From contig NZ_CP051261.1 in NCBI RefSeq assembly GCF_014236855.1, forward strand, positions 4,464,001 through 4,528,000: DNA of 64,000 bases, read 5' to 3'. The translations under genes were made by a program, and so were the position numbers. The DNA is from Xanthomonas sp. SI. Lineage in GTDB: Bacteria; Pseudomonadota; Gammaproteobacteria; Xanthomonadales; Xanthomonadaceae. The notes below the pieces were generated by a model. It made no database searches and had not been told where the DNA came from. It worked only from the letters and a program-made list of their open reading frames with translations. Of the stretch, positions 35,231-44,686 are shown piece by piece (the first letter of the stretch is position 1; each line of letters starts with the position of its first letter).

Positions 35231-35522
35231 TCTTGCCCCTTGGATGGATGTACCCGCCCGAGTGTAGCGACGCCCGCGACGGGCGGCCAAGCGGTGCCTG
35301 CACCGACCAGAAAGACGTGACGCACTGCTCAGATTGCCATCTGCGCGTGCTCTAATCGCCGCGCTCGCCAAGCGCATCGCAGCGTCCGTGGACAAGCCGC
35401 CCTTCTGTGCCGGCAATCACGACGTCCGCCACATCGGCTGCCGATGATGGTCGCCATGCGCCCCGCCTGCGCCCCCACCTTTGGCCGCCCGTCTTGGGCC
35501 GGCCGTTTTCGGAGATAGAGAG

Positions 35523-36974
35523 ATGTCGACGTCGAAAAAATCCCGCATCACCCGCTGCCTGCTGGCCGCGGCGCTGTTGGCGGCCAGCGGTTCGGCCTGG
35601 AGCTATGCCATCAACGGCGGCAAGGTGGTGGACGACAAAGGCAACGCGGTGCAGCTGCGCGGCGTCAACTGGTTCGGCTTCGAGACCAACGTGCACAGCG
35701 TGCACGGCCTGTGGGCGCGCAACTGGAAGGACATGATCACGCAGATGCAGGGCCTGGGCTTCAACGCCGTGCGCCTGCCGTTCTGCCCGCAGACATTGAA
35801 CGGCACCGCGCCGAGCAGCATCGACTACGGCCTCAATCCGGACCTGCAGGGCCTGAGCGCGTTGCAGGTGATGGACAAGGTGATCAACGAACTCAGCAGC
35901 CGCGGCATGTACGTGCTGCTCGATCACCACACGCCGGACTGCAACGCGATTTCCGAGCTGTGGTACACCTCCTCCTACAGCGAGCAGCAGTGGCTTAACG
36001 ATCTCACCTTCGTCGCCAAGCGCTACGCCAGCGTGCCGGGCGTGATCGGCCTGGACCTGAAGAACGAGCCGCACGGCGCGGCCACCTGGGGCAGCGGCAA
36101 CGCCGCCACCGACTGGAACAAGGCCGCCGAACGCGCCTCGGCCGCGGTGCTGAAGGTGGCGCCGAAATGGCTGATCGTGGTCGAAGGCATCGGCGAGAAC
36201 GCGAACTGCTCCAGCAGCGGCGGCCATTTCTGGGGCGGCAACCTGGAGCCGCTGGCGTGCACCGCGCTGAACATTCCGGCCAACCGCTTGTTGCTGGCGC
36301 CGCATGTGTACGGCCCGGACGTGTTCATGCAGCCCTACTTCAGCGCCTCCAATTTCCCGGCCAACATGCCGGCGATCTGGGAGCAGCACTTCGGCAAGTT
36401 CGTGCAGTCCGGCCACGCGCTGATGCTCGGCGAGTTCGGCGGCAAGTACGGCCAGGGCAATGCGCTGGACGTGAAGTGGCAGAACGCGCTGGTCGACTAT
36501 CTGGTCGGCAAGGGCATCCACAGCGGCTTCTACTGGTCGTGGAATCCGAACAGCGGCGACACGGGCGGCATCCTCAACGACGACTGGAAATCGGTGCGCA
36601 CCGACAAGGTCACCCTGCTGAAGAAACTGTGGGGCGATTCCAGCGGCTCCACGCCTACTCCTACTCCGACGCCCACTCCAACACCCACACCGACGCCGAC
36701 CCCCACGCCGACTCCCGGCAGCGCCAGTTTCAGCACCAAGACCGTGGTGGACAGCGACTGGAACGCCGGCTATTGCCACCGCGTGCAGGTGACCAACACC
36801 GGCAGCGCCAGCGGCAACTGGGCGGTCACGCTTTCGATCAGCGGCACCGTCAACAACCTGTGGAATGCCAACTGGTCGCAATCCGGCAGCACGCTCAAGG
36901 CCTCCGGCGTGGACTGGAACAAGACCCTGGCCCCCGGCGCCATGGCCGAATTCGGCTTCTGCGCCGCGCGCTGA
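35523..36974 (+). CDS. engXCA: Secreted endoglucanase, GH5 plus CBM2
   Basis: A 483-residue cellulase of the engXCA type. Order: signal peptide (about 1-28, SGSAWSYAI), a GH5 domain with catalytic acid Glu182 (LKNEPHG) and nucleophile Glu304 (LGEFGGKYG), a linker of repeated Thr-Pro (about 377-398), and a CBM2-like cellulose-binding module. The linker DNA (36651-36715) is a short tandem repeat. It would be exported by the type II pathway and break down plant cell-wall cellulose. A perfect hairpin downstream is its likely terminator. The upstream region shows no obvious Clp or HrpX site that I could confirm. Confidence 0.93.
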   Translation: MSTSKKSRITRCLLAAALLAASGSAWSYAINGGKVVDDKGNAVQLRGVNWFGFETNVHSVHGLWARNWKDMITQMQGLGFNAVRLPFCPQTLNGTAPSSIDYGLNPDLQGLSALQVMDKVINELSSRGMYVLLDHHTPDCNAISELWYTSSYSEQQWLNDLTFVAKRYASVPGVIGLDLKNEPHGAATWGSGNAATDWNKAAERASAAVLKVAPKWLIVVEGIGENANCSSSGGHFWGGNLEPLACTALNIPANRLLLAPHVYGPDVFMQPYFSASNFPANMPAIWEQHFGKFVQSGHALMLGEFGGKYGQGNALDVKWQNALVDYLVGKGIHSGFYWSWNPNSGDTGGILNDDWKSVRTDKVTLLKKLWGDSSGSTPTPTPTPTPTPTPTPTPTPTPGSASFSTKTVVDSDWNAGYCHRVQVTNTGSASGNWAVTLSISGTVNNLWNANWSQSGSTLKASGVDWNKTLAPGAMAEFGFCAAR

Positions 36975-37024
36975 GATCGCCTGTAACCGAATCGCCTCCG
37001 CGTGCACTGCGCGGCGGTAGCAAC

Positions 37025-37052
37025 AACGGCAGCGTCGGACGACGCTGCCGTT
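37025..37052 (+). terminator. Likely terminator of the endoglucanase gene
   Basis: A perfect 12-bp inverted repeat, AACGGCAGCGTC and GACGCTGCCGTT, with a GGAC loop, lies 51 bp after the stop codon and is followed by TCGCGTTTC. It is the best simple terminator near this gene. The rest of the 345-bp spacer to the M16 gene shows nothing else. Confidence 0.7.
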
Positions 37053-37319
37053 CGCGTTTCAGGCCATCGCACTGCGTAGTGGCGTGGCGCGTGGCGATCC
37101 GGATGGCGATCGCTGCAGGAGCGGGAGCGGACCAGGGACGTCTCGAAACATCGGGCACAACGGGGCTTCGCGTCCGCGCCGATCGCCACTGAAATCGCTC
37201 CCAGCGTCCGCCGATCGGCAACCGCGCGCGGCCGGGCATCGCCGCTGTGCCATAAGTCACGTTCCGGGTCCGGCACGCGGCCACTATGCTGGTCCATTCT
37301 CCTCATCAGGCCCGGCCCA

Positions 37320-40214
37320 ATGCTTCGACCCTTGTCGTTGTTGATCTCCAGCATCCTCACCCTCGGCGTCGGCGCCGCCATCGCACCGGCCAGCGCCGCG
37401 CCGCCGGGGCTGGCGGCCAAGGCCACCGTGCCGGAGATCGCCTACACCCGCTTCACCCTGCCCAACGGCCTGACCGTGGTGGTGCACGAAGACCACAAGG
37501 CGCCGGTGGTGGCGGTGAGCATCTGGTATCACATCGGCTCCGGCGACGAGCCGGCCGGCAAGACCGGCTTCGCCCACCTGTTCGAGCACCTGATGTTCTC
37601 CGGCTCGGAAAACCACAAGGGCACCTATTTCCAGCCGTTCGAAAAGGTCGGCGCCACCGACATGAACGGCACCACCTGGTTCGACCGCACCAACTACTTC
37701 GAGACCGTGCCGACCACCGCGCTGGACATGGCGCTGTGGATGGAATCGGACCGCATGGGCCACCTGCTCGGCGCGATCGGGCAGAAGGAACTGGATACGC
37801 AGCGCGGCGTGGTGCAGAACGAGAAGCGCCAGGGCGAGAACCGCCCGTACGGGCGCGTGGACGAGAACATCCTGGCCAACATCTTCCCGGCCAACCACCC
37901 GTACCAGCACGACACCATCGGCTCGATGGCCGACCTCGACGCGGCCTCGCTGGACGACGTCAAGCAGTGGTTCCATGACAACTACGGCGCCGCCAACACC
38001 ACTCTGGTGCTGGCCGGCGACATCACCGTGGCCCAGGCGAAGGCCAAGGCCGAGCAGTACTTCGGCGACATCCCCGCCGGCAAGCCGGTGCCGCGCCAGC
38101 AGCCGTGGATCACCCCGCTGGCCAAGCAGACCCGCGGCGTGCAGCACGACCATGTCGCGCAGCCGCGCATCTACCGCACCTGGGTGGCGCCGCAGCTGGG
38201 CAGCGACGACGCCGTGCAGCTGGACCTGGCCACCACCGTGCTCGGCGGCGGCAAGACCAGCCGCCTGTACCAGCGCCTGGTGTACCGCGACAACCTGGTG
38301 GACGACGTCTCGGCCAGCGTCCAGCCGTTCGCGCTGGCCAGCCAGCTGCAGATCAGCGCCGACGTGAAGGACGGCGTGGACCCGGCCAAGGTCGAGGCCG
38401 CCATCGCCGACGAACTGAAGAAATTCCTCGCCGAGGGCCCGAGCGCCGACGAACTGCAGCGCGCGCAGACCAACTACCGCGCCGGCTTCGTGCGCGGCTT
38501 GGAGAAGGTCGGCGGCTTCACCGGCAAGGCCGCGATCCTGGCCGAGGGCCAGGTCTATCGCAAGGATCCGGGCGCCTACCAGCACGACCTGCAGCGCGCC
38601 CAGGCCGCCACCGCGGCCAGCGTGCGCAAGGCCGCCGACACCTGGTTCGGCAAGGGCGACTACCTGCTGACCGTGCTGCCAGCCGGCGACGGCTTCGACC
38701 CGGTGGCCGAGGACAAGGCGGTCAAACCGCTGCCCGCGGCCGACGGCAAGCCCGCGCCCGCGCTGCCGGCCAAGGCCAGCTACAGCGTCGGCAAGAACCA
38801 GGTCGATCGCGCCGCCGGCATTCCGGAGACCAGCCAGTTCCCGAGCCTGAGCTTCCCGCAGCTGCAGCGCGGCAAGCTCAAGAACGGCATCGAGGTGGTG
38901 CTGGCCGAGCGCCACACCATCCCGGTGACCCAGGTCGAACTGCTGTTCGATGCCGGCTACGCGGCCGACAAGGGCGGCAAGCTCGGCACCGCCAACTTCA
39001 CCGCGGCGCTGATGAACGAGAGCACCAGCAGCCTGGATTCGGTGGAAGTGGCGCAGCGCCGCCAGCGCCTGGGCGCGATCACCAGCGTGGCGTGCGAGCT
39101 GGACAGCTGTGCCGCCTCGCTCGATGCGCTCAACGACCAGTTGGCGCCGTCGCTGGCGTTGTTCGCCGACATCGTGCGCAACCCGGCGTTCAAGGCCGAA
39201 GACATCGAGCGCGTGCGCGGCCAGTGGCTGGCCTCCATCGCGCAGGAGAAGACCCAGCCGCAGGGCCTGGCGCTGCGCACCCTGCCGCCGCTGCTGTACG
39301 GCCCGCAGCATCCCTACGGCGTGCCGCTCACCGGCAGCGGCACCGAAAAGGCGATCAAGAGCCTGAGCGCGAGCGACCTGACCGCGTTCCAGAACGGCTG
39401 GCTGCGCCCGGACAACCTGCGCATCCTGGTCGCCGGCGACACCACCCTGGCGCAGATCATCCCGCAGCTGGACGCGGCGTTCGGCGACTGGCAGCCGCCG
39501 GCGGCCACGCGCCCCAGCAAGACCCTGTCGCAGGTCGCCGCGCAGCCCAAGCCGCGCGTGTTCCTGATCAACCGTGCCGACGCCCCGCAGTCGCTGATCC
39601 TGGCCGGCCTGCTGGCGCCGTCGACCAAGGCACCGAACAACCTCGCCATCGGCGTGGCCAACGGCGCCTTCGGCGGCACCTTCACCTCGCGGTTGAACAT
39701 GAACCTGCGCGAGGACAAGCGCTGGGCCTACGGCGCCAACAGCTTCATGCTGGATGCGCAGGGCCAGCGCCCGTTCCTGTTCTTCGCCCCGGTGCAGACC
39801 GACAAGACCGCCGAGTCGGCCGCCGAGATCCTGAAGGAAGCCAAGGCCGTGGTCGGCGACAAGCCGCTGACCGCCGACGAGATCGCCAAGATCAAGAACC
39901 AGCGCATCCGCGCCCTGCCGGGCAGCTTCGAGACCACCGGCGCGGTGCTGGGCGCGGTCGAGAGCATTGTCCAGTACGGGCGTCCGGACGACTACGTGCA
40001 GACCCTGAAGACGCGCCTGGAAGGCATCGACCAGACCGCGGCGGAAGCGGCAATCAAGGAAATCGTCGCGCCGCAGGCGATGACCTGGGTCATCGTCGGC
40101 GACCTCAAGCAGATCGAGGCGCCGGTACGCGCGCTGAAGCTGGGCGAGGTGCAGGTGCTGGACAGCGACGGCCAGCCGGTCAAGGCGAAGGCCAAGACCG
40201 CCGGCAAGCAGTAA
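37320..40214 (+). CDS. Periplasmic M16-family zinc peptidase
   Basis: A 964-residue, two-lobed M16 peptidase (pitrilysin/insulinase clan). A signal peptide ends near residue 26. The N-terminal lobe holds the inverted zinc motif HLFEH (His86, Glu89, His90) with the downstream zinc Glu in LDTQRGVVQNEKRQ. The second lobe lacks the motif, as usual for the non-catalytic half. Such proteins degrade peptides in the periplasm and some are co-transcribed partners; here it stands alone. It follows the endoglucanase by 345 bp. A hairpin follows the stop. Confidence 0.92.
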   Translation: MLRPLSLLISSILTLGVGAAIAPASAAPPGLAAKATVPEIAYTRFTLPNGLTVVVHEDHKAPVVAVSIWYHIGSGDEPAGKTGFAHLFEHLMFSGSENHKGTYFQPFEKVGATDMNGTTWFDRTNYFETVPTTALDMALWMESDRMGHLLGAIGQKELDTQRGVVQNEKRQGENRPYGRVDENILANIFPANHPYQHDTIGSMADLDAASLDDVKQWFHDNYGAANTTLVLAGDITVAQAKAKAEQYFGDIPAGKPVPRQQPWITPLAKQTRGVQHDHVAQPRIYRTWVAPQLGSDDAVQLDLATTVLGGGKTSRLYQRLVYRDNLVDDVSASVQPFALASQLQISADVKDGVDPAKVEAAIADELKKFLAEGPSADELQRAQTNYRAGFVRGLEKVGGFTGKAAILAEGQVYRKDPGAYQHDLQRAQAATAASVRKAADTWFGKGDYLLTVLPAGDGFDPVAEDKAVKPLPAADGKPAPALPAKASYSVGKNQVDRAAGIPETSQFPSLSFPQLQRGKLKNGIEVVLAERHTIPVTQVELLFDAGYAADKGGKLGTANFTAALMNESTSSLDSVEVAQRRQRLGAITSVACELDSCAASLDALNDQLAPSLALFADIVRNPAFKAEDIERVRGQWLASIAQEKTQPQGLALRTLPPLLYGPQHPYGVPLTGSGTEKAIKSLSASDLTAFQNGWLRPDNLRILVAGDTTLAQIIPQLDAAFGDWQPPAATRPSKTLSQVAAQPKPRVFLINRADAPQSLILAGLLAPSTKAPNNLAIGVANGAFGGTFTSRLNMNLREDKRWAYGANSFMLDAQGQRPFLFFAPVQTDKTAESAAEILKEAKAVVGDKPLTADEIAKIKNQRIRALPGSFETTGAVLGAVESIVQYGRPDDYVQTLKTRLEGIDQTAAEAAIKEIVAPQAMTWVIVGDLKQIEAPVRALKLGEVQVLDSDGQPVKAKAKTAGKQ

Positions 40215-40224
40215 GGCGACACGC

Positions 40225-40250
40225 GCATGGCCGGGAGATCCCGGCCATGC
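40225..40250 (+). terminator. Hairpin after the M16 peptidase
   Basis: GCATGGCCGGGA and TCCCGGCCATGC pair perfectly with a two-base centre, 10 bp after the stop codon. There is no T tract, so its efficiency is uncertain. An ATG at 40247 lies inside this hairpin and is not a credible start for the remnant described next. Confidence 0.6.
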
Positions 40251-40447
40251 GTTGCAAGGCGGCGTGCGAGCGGATCGCCCGCGACGCCGGAACGTCTTTG
40301 CCTCGCGACGCGCGCGCAGTGGTGCACACGCTGCCCGATCCCCAGTCTCGCGTTAGAGGCACGCGCACAAGCGCGCTGCCGATTGCAGCCATCGTTGCGC
40401 GCTGCACGCATCGGTCGCTCGACATCCAAGCAGTGCAAGATCGGGAC

Positions 40448-40684
40448 GACGGCCACGAGCCGGTCCTTCCTGCTTCACGCCTGCTGCCGTTCGCGAACGA
40501 CTGCGGCGGCAACTTCTTTTGCCTGGATCTGGACACGGGAGCCGTCCGCTATTTCACCACCGACACCTTCGACATCGAGCTCAGCCCGGAACAGAACCAG
40601 GCCCACTCCGAAAGGCCGCTCTGCCCAGATTTCCTCCAGTTCGTCCAAGGGCTGATCGACGAGGAGGATGCGGACGAGGAATGA
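40448..40684 (+). pseudogene. Remnant of a SUKH/SMI1-KNR4 immunity-type protein
   Basis: The frame reads SRLLPFANDCGGNFFCLDLD, then GAVRYFTTDTF and a C-terminal LCPDFLQFVQGLIDEEDADEE. This is the C-terminal part of the SMI1/KNR4 (SUKH) domain, where LPFA.D..GN.fCLDL and a late phenylalanine helix are typical. No N-terminal half is present and upstream the frame has no credible start. SUKH proteins are immunity proteins against polymorphic toxins. This is therefore a decayed immunity gene. The toxin is not in the window. Confidence 0.6.
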
Positions 40685-40780
40685 ACCGGGCAGAAAAACG
40701 CGCATGGCCGGCAATGTCCTTCACGGCTCTTGGCCGCAGCGCTTGTTATCCCGGAGGCCTTTCCTCGCCTGCCACCGCCG

Positions 40781-41575
40781 ATGCCGACCGCCTCGCCCCG
40801 CCGCCGCGCCGACGCCGCACCGCGCATCCGCGTCGGCTGCGCCGGCTGCGCCGGCTGGTCGATCGCCAGCACCCAGCGCGCGCTGGTCGGCGACGGTGCC
40901 AGCCAGCTGGAACGTTATGCCACCCGCTTCGATGCTGTCGAGATCAACTCAACGTTCTATCGCGCCCACCGCGCGAGCACCTATCAGCGCTGGGCCGACA
41001 GCGTGCCGGCGGATTTCCGTTTCTCGGCCAAGCTGCCGCGTACGATCACCCACGACGCACGCCTGTCCGGCGTGGGGCCGCTGTTGCAGGCCTTCCTCGA
41101 TGAAGTCGGCCACCTCGGCGACAAGCTCGGCTGCCTGTTGGTACAGCTGCCGCCGAGCCTGGCCTTCGATGCGCGCACCGCCGCCACCTTCTTCGCCATG
41201 CTGCGGCGCCGTTGGCACGGCGGCATCGCCTGCGAGCCGCGCCACGCCAGCTGGTTCGGCGCGCGCGCCGAGGTCCTGTGGCAGCGCCACCGCATTGCCC
41301 GCGTCGCCGCCGATCCGGCGCTGAACGCCAGCGCCGCGCAGCCCGCCGGCACCGCGACGCCGGCCTATTGGCGCTGGCACGGCGCGCCGCGCATCTACTA
41401 CAGCGACTACGCCGACGACACGCTGCGCGGCCTGGCCGAACGCGTCGCCGCCACCACGCCGCACACCGACGAAGCCTGGGTGATCTTCGACAACACCGCG
41501 CTCGGCCACGCGCTCGACAACGCCGCCACGCTGCAGGCGCAGCTGCGCGCGCTCGGCGCCGCCGCAGCCGGCTGA
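40781..41575 (+). CDS. DUF72 protein (YecE-like)
   Basis: A 264-residue member of the DUF72/YecE family with a TIM-barrel-like fold. It has the conserved N-terminus RVGCAGCAGWSIAS, ATRFDAVEINSTFYRAHRASTYQRWADSVPADFRFSAKLPRTITHD (within it the hallmark EINSTFY and FSAKLPR), and C-terminal WVIFDNTALGHALDNA. The activity is not established in the family. The ATG at 40781 is preferred; a ribosome-site-like GGAGG lies 24 bp upstream, which is far. It follows the SUKH remnant and precedes trehalase. Confidence 0.8.
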   Translation: MPTASPRRRADAAPRIRVGCAGCAGWSIASTQRALVGDGASQLERYATRFDAVEINSTFYRAHRASTYQRWADSVPADFRFSAKLPRTITHDARLSGVGPLLQAFLDEVGHLGDKLGCLLVQLPPSLAFDARTAATFFAMLRRRWHGGIACEPRHASWFGARAEVLWQRHRIARVAADPALNASAAQPAGTATPAYWRWHGAPRIYYSDYADDTLRGLAERVAATTPHTDEAWVIFDNTALGHALDNAATLQAQLRALGAAAAG

Positions 41576-42005
41576 CCGCCACGTCGCGCCGTTTGCGGCG
41601 ACAAGGCCAGACACTCATTCGCCACCCCTGTAGGAGCGGCTTCAGCCGCGACACATCGTGTCGGCACCCGACACTGCCGCCGATGCAAGGCGCTCCGCGT
41701 TCGTGCACCAGCTCGGCAGGCGCATGCCAGCAGCCGACGTCGGCACACTCCACCGTCCCGCCCGACGGGCGGCAGCACCCGATTGGCCCCGCTCTTGCAT
41801 CGCCTCCGGCATGTCTCCGCAATCCGCTCCGATTCAAGCCCACCGGCGCATGGCCGATATCGCCAGATCGGCCGATGGCGTCGCGCCCCGGCCGGATCGC
41901 TCCGCGCTTCCGGGTTTCGTCGGCACGCGGCCGCCACAGCCGCCAGTCACCCGCCTCCTCCTTCGGTCGTTTACCATGCCGCACGCATCCTGCTCTGGAC
42001 CCGAG
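41576..42005. other. Gene-free spacer before trehalase, with one palindromic repeat
   Basis: The 430-bp gap between the DUF72 gene and trehalase holds one palindromic repeat (41629-41652) and no credible gene. The trehalase promoter should lie in its right half. No operator was recognised. Confidence 0.5.
41629..41652. repeat. Single palindromic repeat (GGAGCGGCTTCAGCCGC type)
   Basis: One copy of the palindromic repeat with core GAGCGGCTTCAGCCGCGAC lies 50 bp after the DUF72 stop. It is identical in core to the units in the arrays at 24.5 and 45.6 kb. Confidence 0.85.
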
Positions 42006-43697
42006 ATGAGCCATGCCGCTCCTCCCTGTTGCACGCCGCTGCTGAGCCTGTCGCTGGGCCTGCTGCTGGGCAACTACGACACCGCCTCGGCGCAGCCCGC
42101 GCCGGCGCCGATGCAGGCCGCGCCGGCGCCCGCGCCGCTGACCCCGGATCTGGCCTACCCCGAACTGTTCCAGGCCGTGCAGCGGCAGGAACTGTTCGAC
42201 GACCAGAAGCACTTCGTCGATGCGCTGCCGCTGCGCGACCCGGCCCTGATCAACGCCGACTACCTGGCGCAGCGCCAGCAGCCGGGCTTCGACCTGCGCC
42301 GCTTCGTCGCCGCCAACTTCGAGGAATCCGGCCCGGTGCAGACCGAGGCGATCCGCCAGGACACCGGCCTGCGCGAGCACATCGACGCGCTGTGGCCGCT
42401 GCTGGTGCGGCGCCAGGTGGACGTGCCGGCGCACAGCAGCCTGCTGTCGCTGCCGCAGCCCTACGTGGTGCCGGGCGGGCGCTTCCGCGAGGTCTACTAC
42501 TGGGATTCGTACTTCACCATGCTTGGCCTGGTCGAGAGCGGCGAGCGCGAACGCAGCCGGCAGATGCTGGACAACTTCGCTTACCTGATCGACACCTACG
42601 GGCACATCCCCAACGGCAACCGCAGCTACTACCTGAGCCGCTCGCAGCCGCCGTTCTTCTCGCACATGGTGCAGCTGCAGGCCAAGGTGGAAGGCGACGC
42701 GGCCTATGCGCGCTACCTGCCGCAGCTGCAGAAGGAATACGCGTACTGGATGCAGGGCGCGCAGGCGCTGGCGCCGGGCAGCGCGCAGGCGCACGTGGTG
42801 CGGCTGGCCGACGGCAGCCTGCTCAACCGCTACTGGGACGCGCGCGATACGCCGCGCCCGGAAGCCTGGCTGCACGACGTGCGCACCGCGGCCGAAGCCA
42901 AGGACCGCCCCGCCGCCGAGGTCTACCGCGACCTGCGCGCCGGCGCCGAGAGCGGCTGGGACTATTCCAGCCGCTGGCTGGGCGACCGCAAGACCCTGGC
43001 CACGATCCGCACCACCGCCATCGTCCCGGTCGATCTCAACAGCCTGCTCTACCATCTCGAAACCACCCTGGCCCTGGCCTGCGCCAAGAACCCGGGCGCG
43101 GCCGGCTGCGACACCGACTACGCGGCCCTGGCCAGCGCGCGCAAGACCGCGATGGACAAGCACCTGTGGAGCGACGCCGGCTACTACGCCGACTACGACT
43201 GGCAACAGCGCAGACTGCGCGACCAGGTCACCGCCGCGGCGCTGTATCCGCTGTTCGTCGGCATCGCCTCGCCGGCGCGCGCCAAGCGCAGCGCCGACAC
43301 CGTGCAGGCGCAGCTGCTGCGTCCCGGCGGCCTGGCCACCACCCGCCTGCATACCGGCCAGCAATGGGACGAGCCCAACGGCTGGGCGCCGCTGCAGTGG
43401 ATCGCGGTGGACGGCCTGCGCCGCTATGGCCAGGACGCGCTGGCGCAGCGCATCGGCAGCCGCTTCCTGGCGCGGGTGCAGGCGCTGTTCGCGCAGCAGC
43501 ACAAGCTGGTGGAGAAGTACGGCGTCGACGCCAAGGCCCAGGGCGGCGGCGGCGGCGAATACGCGCTGCAGGACGGCTTCGGCTGGACCAACGGCGTGAC
43601 CCTGCTGTTGCTGGACCTGTACGCCAAACCCGCGCCCGCCGCAGCGGTGGCGCCGGCCGCGCAGCAGGCGCGGCAACCGGAGCCGGCCACGCCCTGA
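42006..43697 (+). CDS. treA: Periplasmic trehalase (GH37)
   Basis: A 563-residue GH37 trehalase. Both family signatures are present: [20 protein letters not shown] and [13 protein letters not shown] signal peptide at the N-terminus (to about residue 30, ending ASAQP) supports a periplasmic location, where it splits alpha,alpha-trehalose to two glucoses. The ATG at 42006 is chosen; an ATG at 41975 would add ten residues. The C-terminus has a Pro/Ala-rich tail. It stands between DUF72 and AIM24 genes and is not linked to other sugar genes. Confidence 0.93.
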   Translation: MSHAAPPCCTPLLSLSLGLLLGNYDTASAQPAPAPMQAAPAPAPLTPDLAYPELFQAVQRQELFDDQKHFVDALPLRDPALINADYLAQRQQPGFDLRRFVAANFEESGPVQTEAIRQDTGLREHIDALWPLLVRRQVDVPAHSSLLSLPQPYVVPGGRFREVYYWDSYFTMLGLVESGERERSRQMLDNFAYLIDTYGHIPNGNRSYYLSRSQPPFFSHMVQLQAKVEGDAAYARYLPQLQKEYAYWMQGAQALAPGSAQAHVVRLADGSLLNRYWDARDTPRPEAWLHDVRTAAEAKDRPAAEVYRDLRAGAESGWDYSSRWLGDRKTLATIRTTAIVPVDLNSLLYHLETTLALACAKNPGAAGCDTDYAALASARKTAMDKHLWSDAGYYADYDWQQRRLRDQVTAAALYPLFVGIASPARAKRSADTVQAQLLRPGGLATTRLHTGQQWDEPNGWAPLQWIAVDGLRRYGQDALAQRIGSRFLARVQALFAQQHKLVEKYGVDAKAQGGGGGEYALQDGFGWTNGVTLLLLDLYAKPAPAAAVAPAAQQARQPEPATP

Positions 43698-43748
43698 GTC
43701 GGCGGCCGGCGGGTATGCTGCGATCCTTGCCCATACCAAGGATCGAAA

Positions 43749-44444
43749 ATGAGCGTACGTACCCTGGCCGAATTCCTGTCGGCCTCGCGCGAGAAGGATG
43801 CCTCCGCCGACGCGTTCGAACTGGAAAGCCCACACCTGCTGGAAGTGCGCCTGGACGGCCTGGTCTGGGCCAAGGCCGGGGCCATGGTCGCGCGCAAGGG
43901 CGCGGTCAAGTTCACCCGCCAGGGCCTGCTGGAACAGGGCCTGGGAAACCTGCTGAAGAAGGCGGTCAGCGGCGAAGGCATGCAGCTGATGAAGATCGAG
44001 GGCCAGGGCCGCGTCTACCTGGCCGACGCCGGCAAGAAGATCACCCTGCTGCGCCTGGCCGGCGAGTCGATCTTCGTCAACGGCAACGACGTGCTCGCCA
44101 TCGAGGCCGGCATCGACAGCCAGATCACCATGATGCGCCGGGTCGCCGGCATGCTCTCCGGCGGCCTGTTCAACGTGCGCCTGAGCGGCCACGGCATCGT
44201 CGCCATCACCTCGCACTACGCACCGCTGACGCTGCCGGTCAATGCGCAGAGCGGCCCGGTGTTCACCGACCCCAACGCCACCGTGGCTTGGTCCGGCGGG
44301 CTGACTCCGGAGATCGTCGCCGACGTCAGCCTGGGCACGCTGCTCGGGCGCGGCTCCGGCGAGAGCATCCAGCTGCGCTTCGCCGGCGAGGGCTGGGTGG
44401 TGGTGCAGCCGTACGAGGAAGTGGCGCTGCAGGCCAAGAGCTGA
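43749..44444 (+). CDS. AIM24-family protein
   Basis: A 231-residue protein of the AIM24/TIGR00266-like family, made of beta-rich repeats. Recognisable parts are KAGAMVARKGAVKFTRQGLL, VFVNGNDVLAIEAGI (read as SIFVNGNDVLAIEAGID), SGGLFNVRLSGHG and the C-terminal LGRGSGESIQLRFAGEGWVVVQ. Function in bacteria is unknown. The stop at 44442-44444 is followed by a decayed 87-bp duplicate of its own C-terminal coding region (44460-44546). Confidence 0.87.
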   Translation: MSVRTLAEFLSASREKDASADAFELESPHLLEVRLDGLVWAKAGAMVARKGAVKFTRQGLLEQGLGNLLKKAVSGEGMQLMKIEGQGRVYLADAGKKITLLRLAGESIFVNGNDVLAIEAGIDSQITMMRRVAGMLSGGLFNVRLSGHGIVAITSHYAPLTLPVNAQSGPVFTDPNATVAWSGGLTPEIVADVSLGTLLGRGSGESIQLRFAGEGWVVVQPYEEVALQAKS

Positions 44445-44459
44445 GAGCGCGACGCTGGC

Positions 44460-44546
44460 GTCAGCTTGCGCACGCTGCTCGGGCGCGGCTCCGGTGAGCG
44501 CACCCAGCCGTATTTCGCCGGCAGGGGCTGGGTCATGGTGCAGTCG
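44460..44546 (+). pseudogene. Partial duplicate of the AIM24 C-terminus
   Basis: This 87-bp segment matches 44325-44411 at 73 of 87 positions without gaps, with an offset of 135 bases. It is in the same reading frame as the AIM24 gene but lies after its stop codon. Its translation (SLRTLLGRGSGERTQPYFAG) parallels the real C-terminus. It is a tandem partial duplication that has decayed. Confidence 0.8.
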
Positions 44547-44686
44547 TCGGTACGCCATGCCCCGTGGATGTCGTGCGCTGCGCGGACGCACCGTGTCGGC
44601 ACGGGTGCGGATGCCAGGTTCGATCGTGCGTGCGTCGGCAGCGACGCGCGACCACGCGGCCCGCAAGTGCCCGATCGCAACCCGCG

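Noticed and set aside
35420..35522. HrpX PIP-box or Clp site upstream of the endoglucanase
   Set aside because: I could not find a TTCGC-N15-TTCGC or TGTGA-N6-TCACA match in this stretch by eye.
40247..40684. Intact 145-residue SUKH gene starting at 40247
   Set aside because: The ATG lies in the M16 terminator hairpin and the first half has no SUKH similarity, so I list only a remnant.
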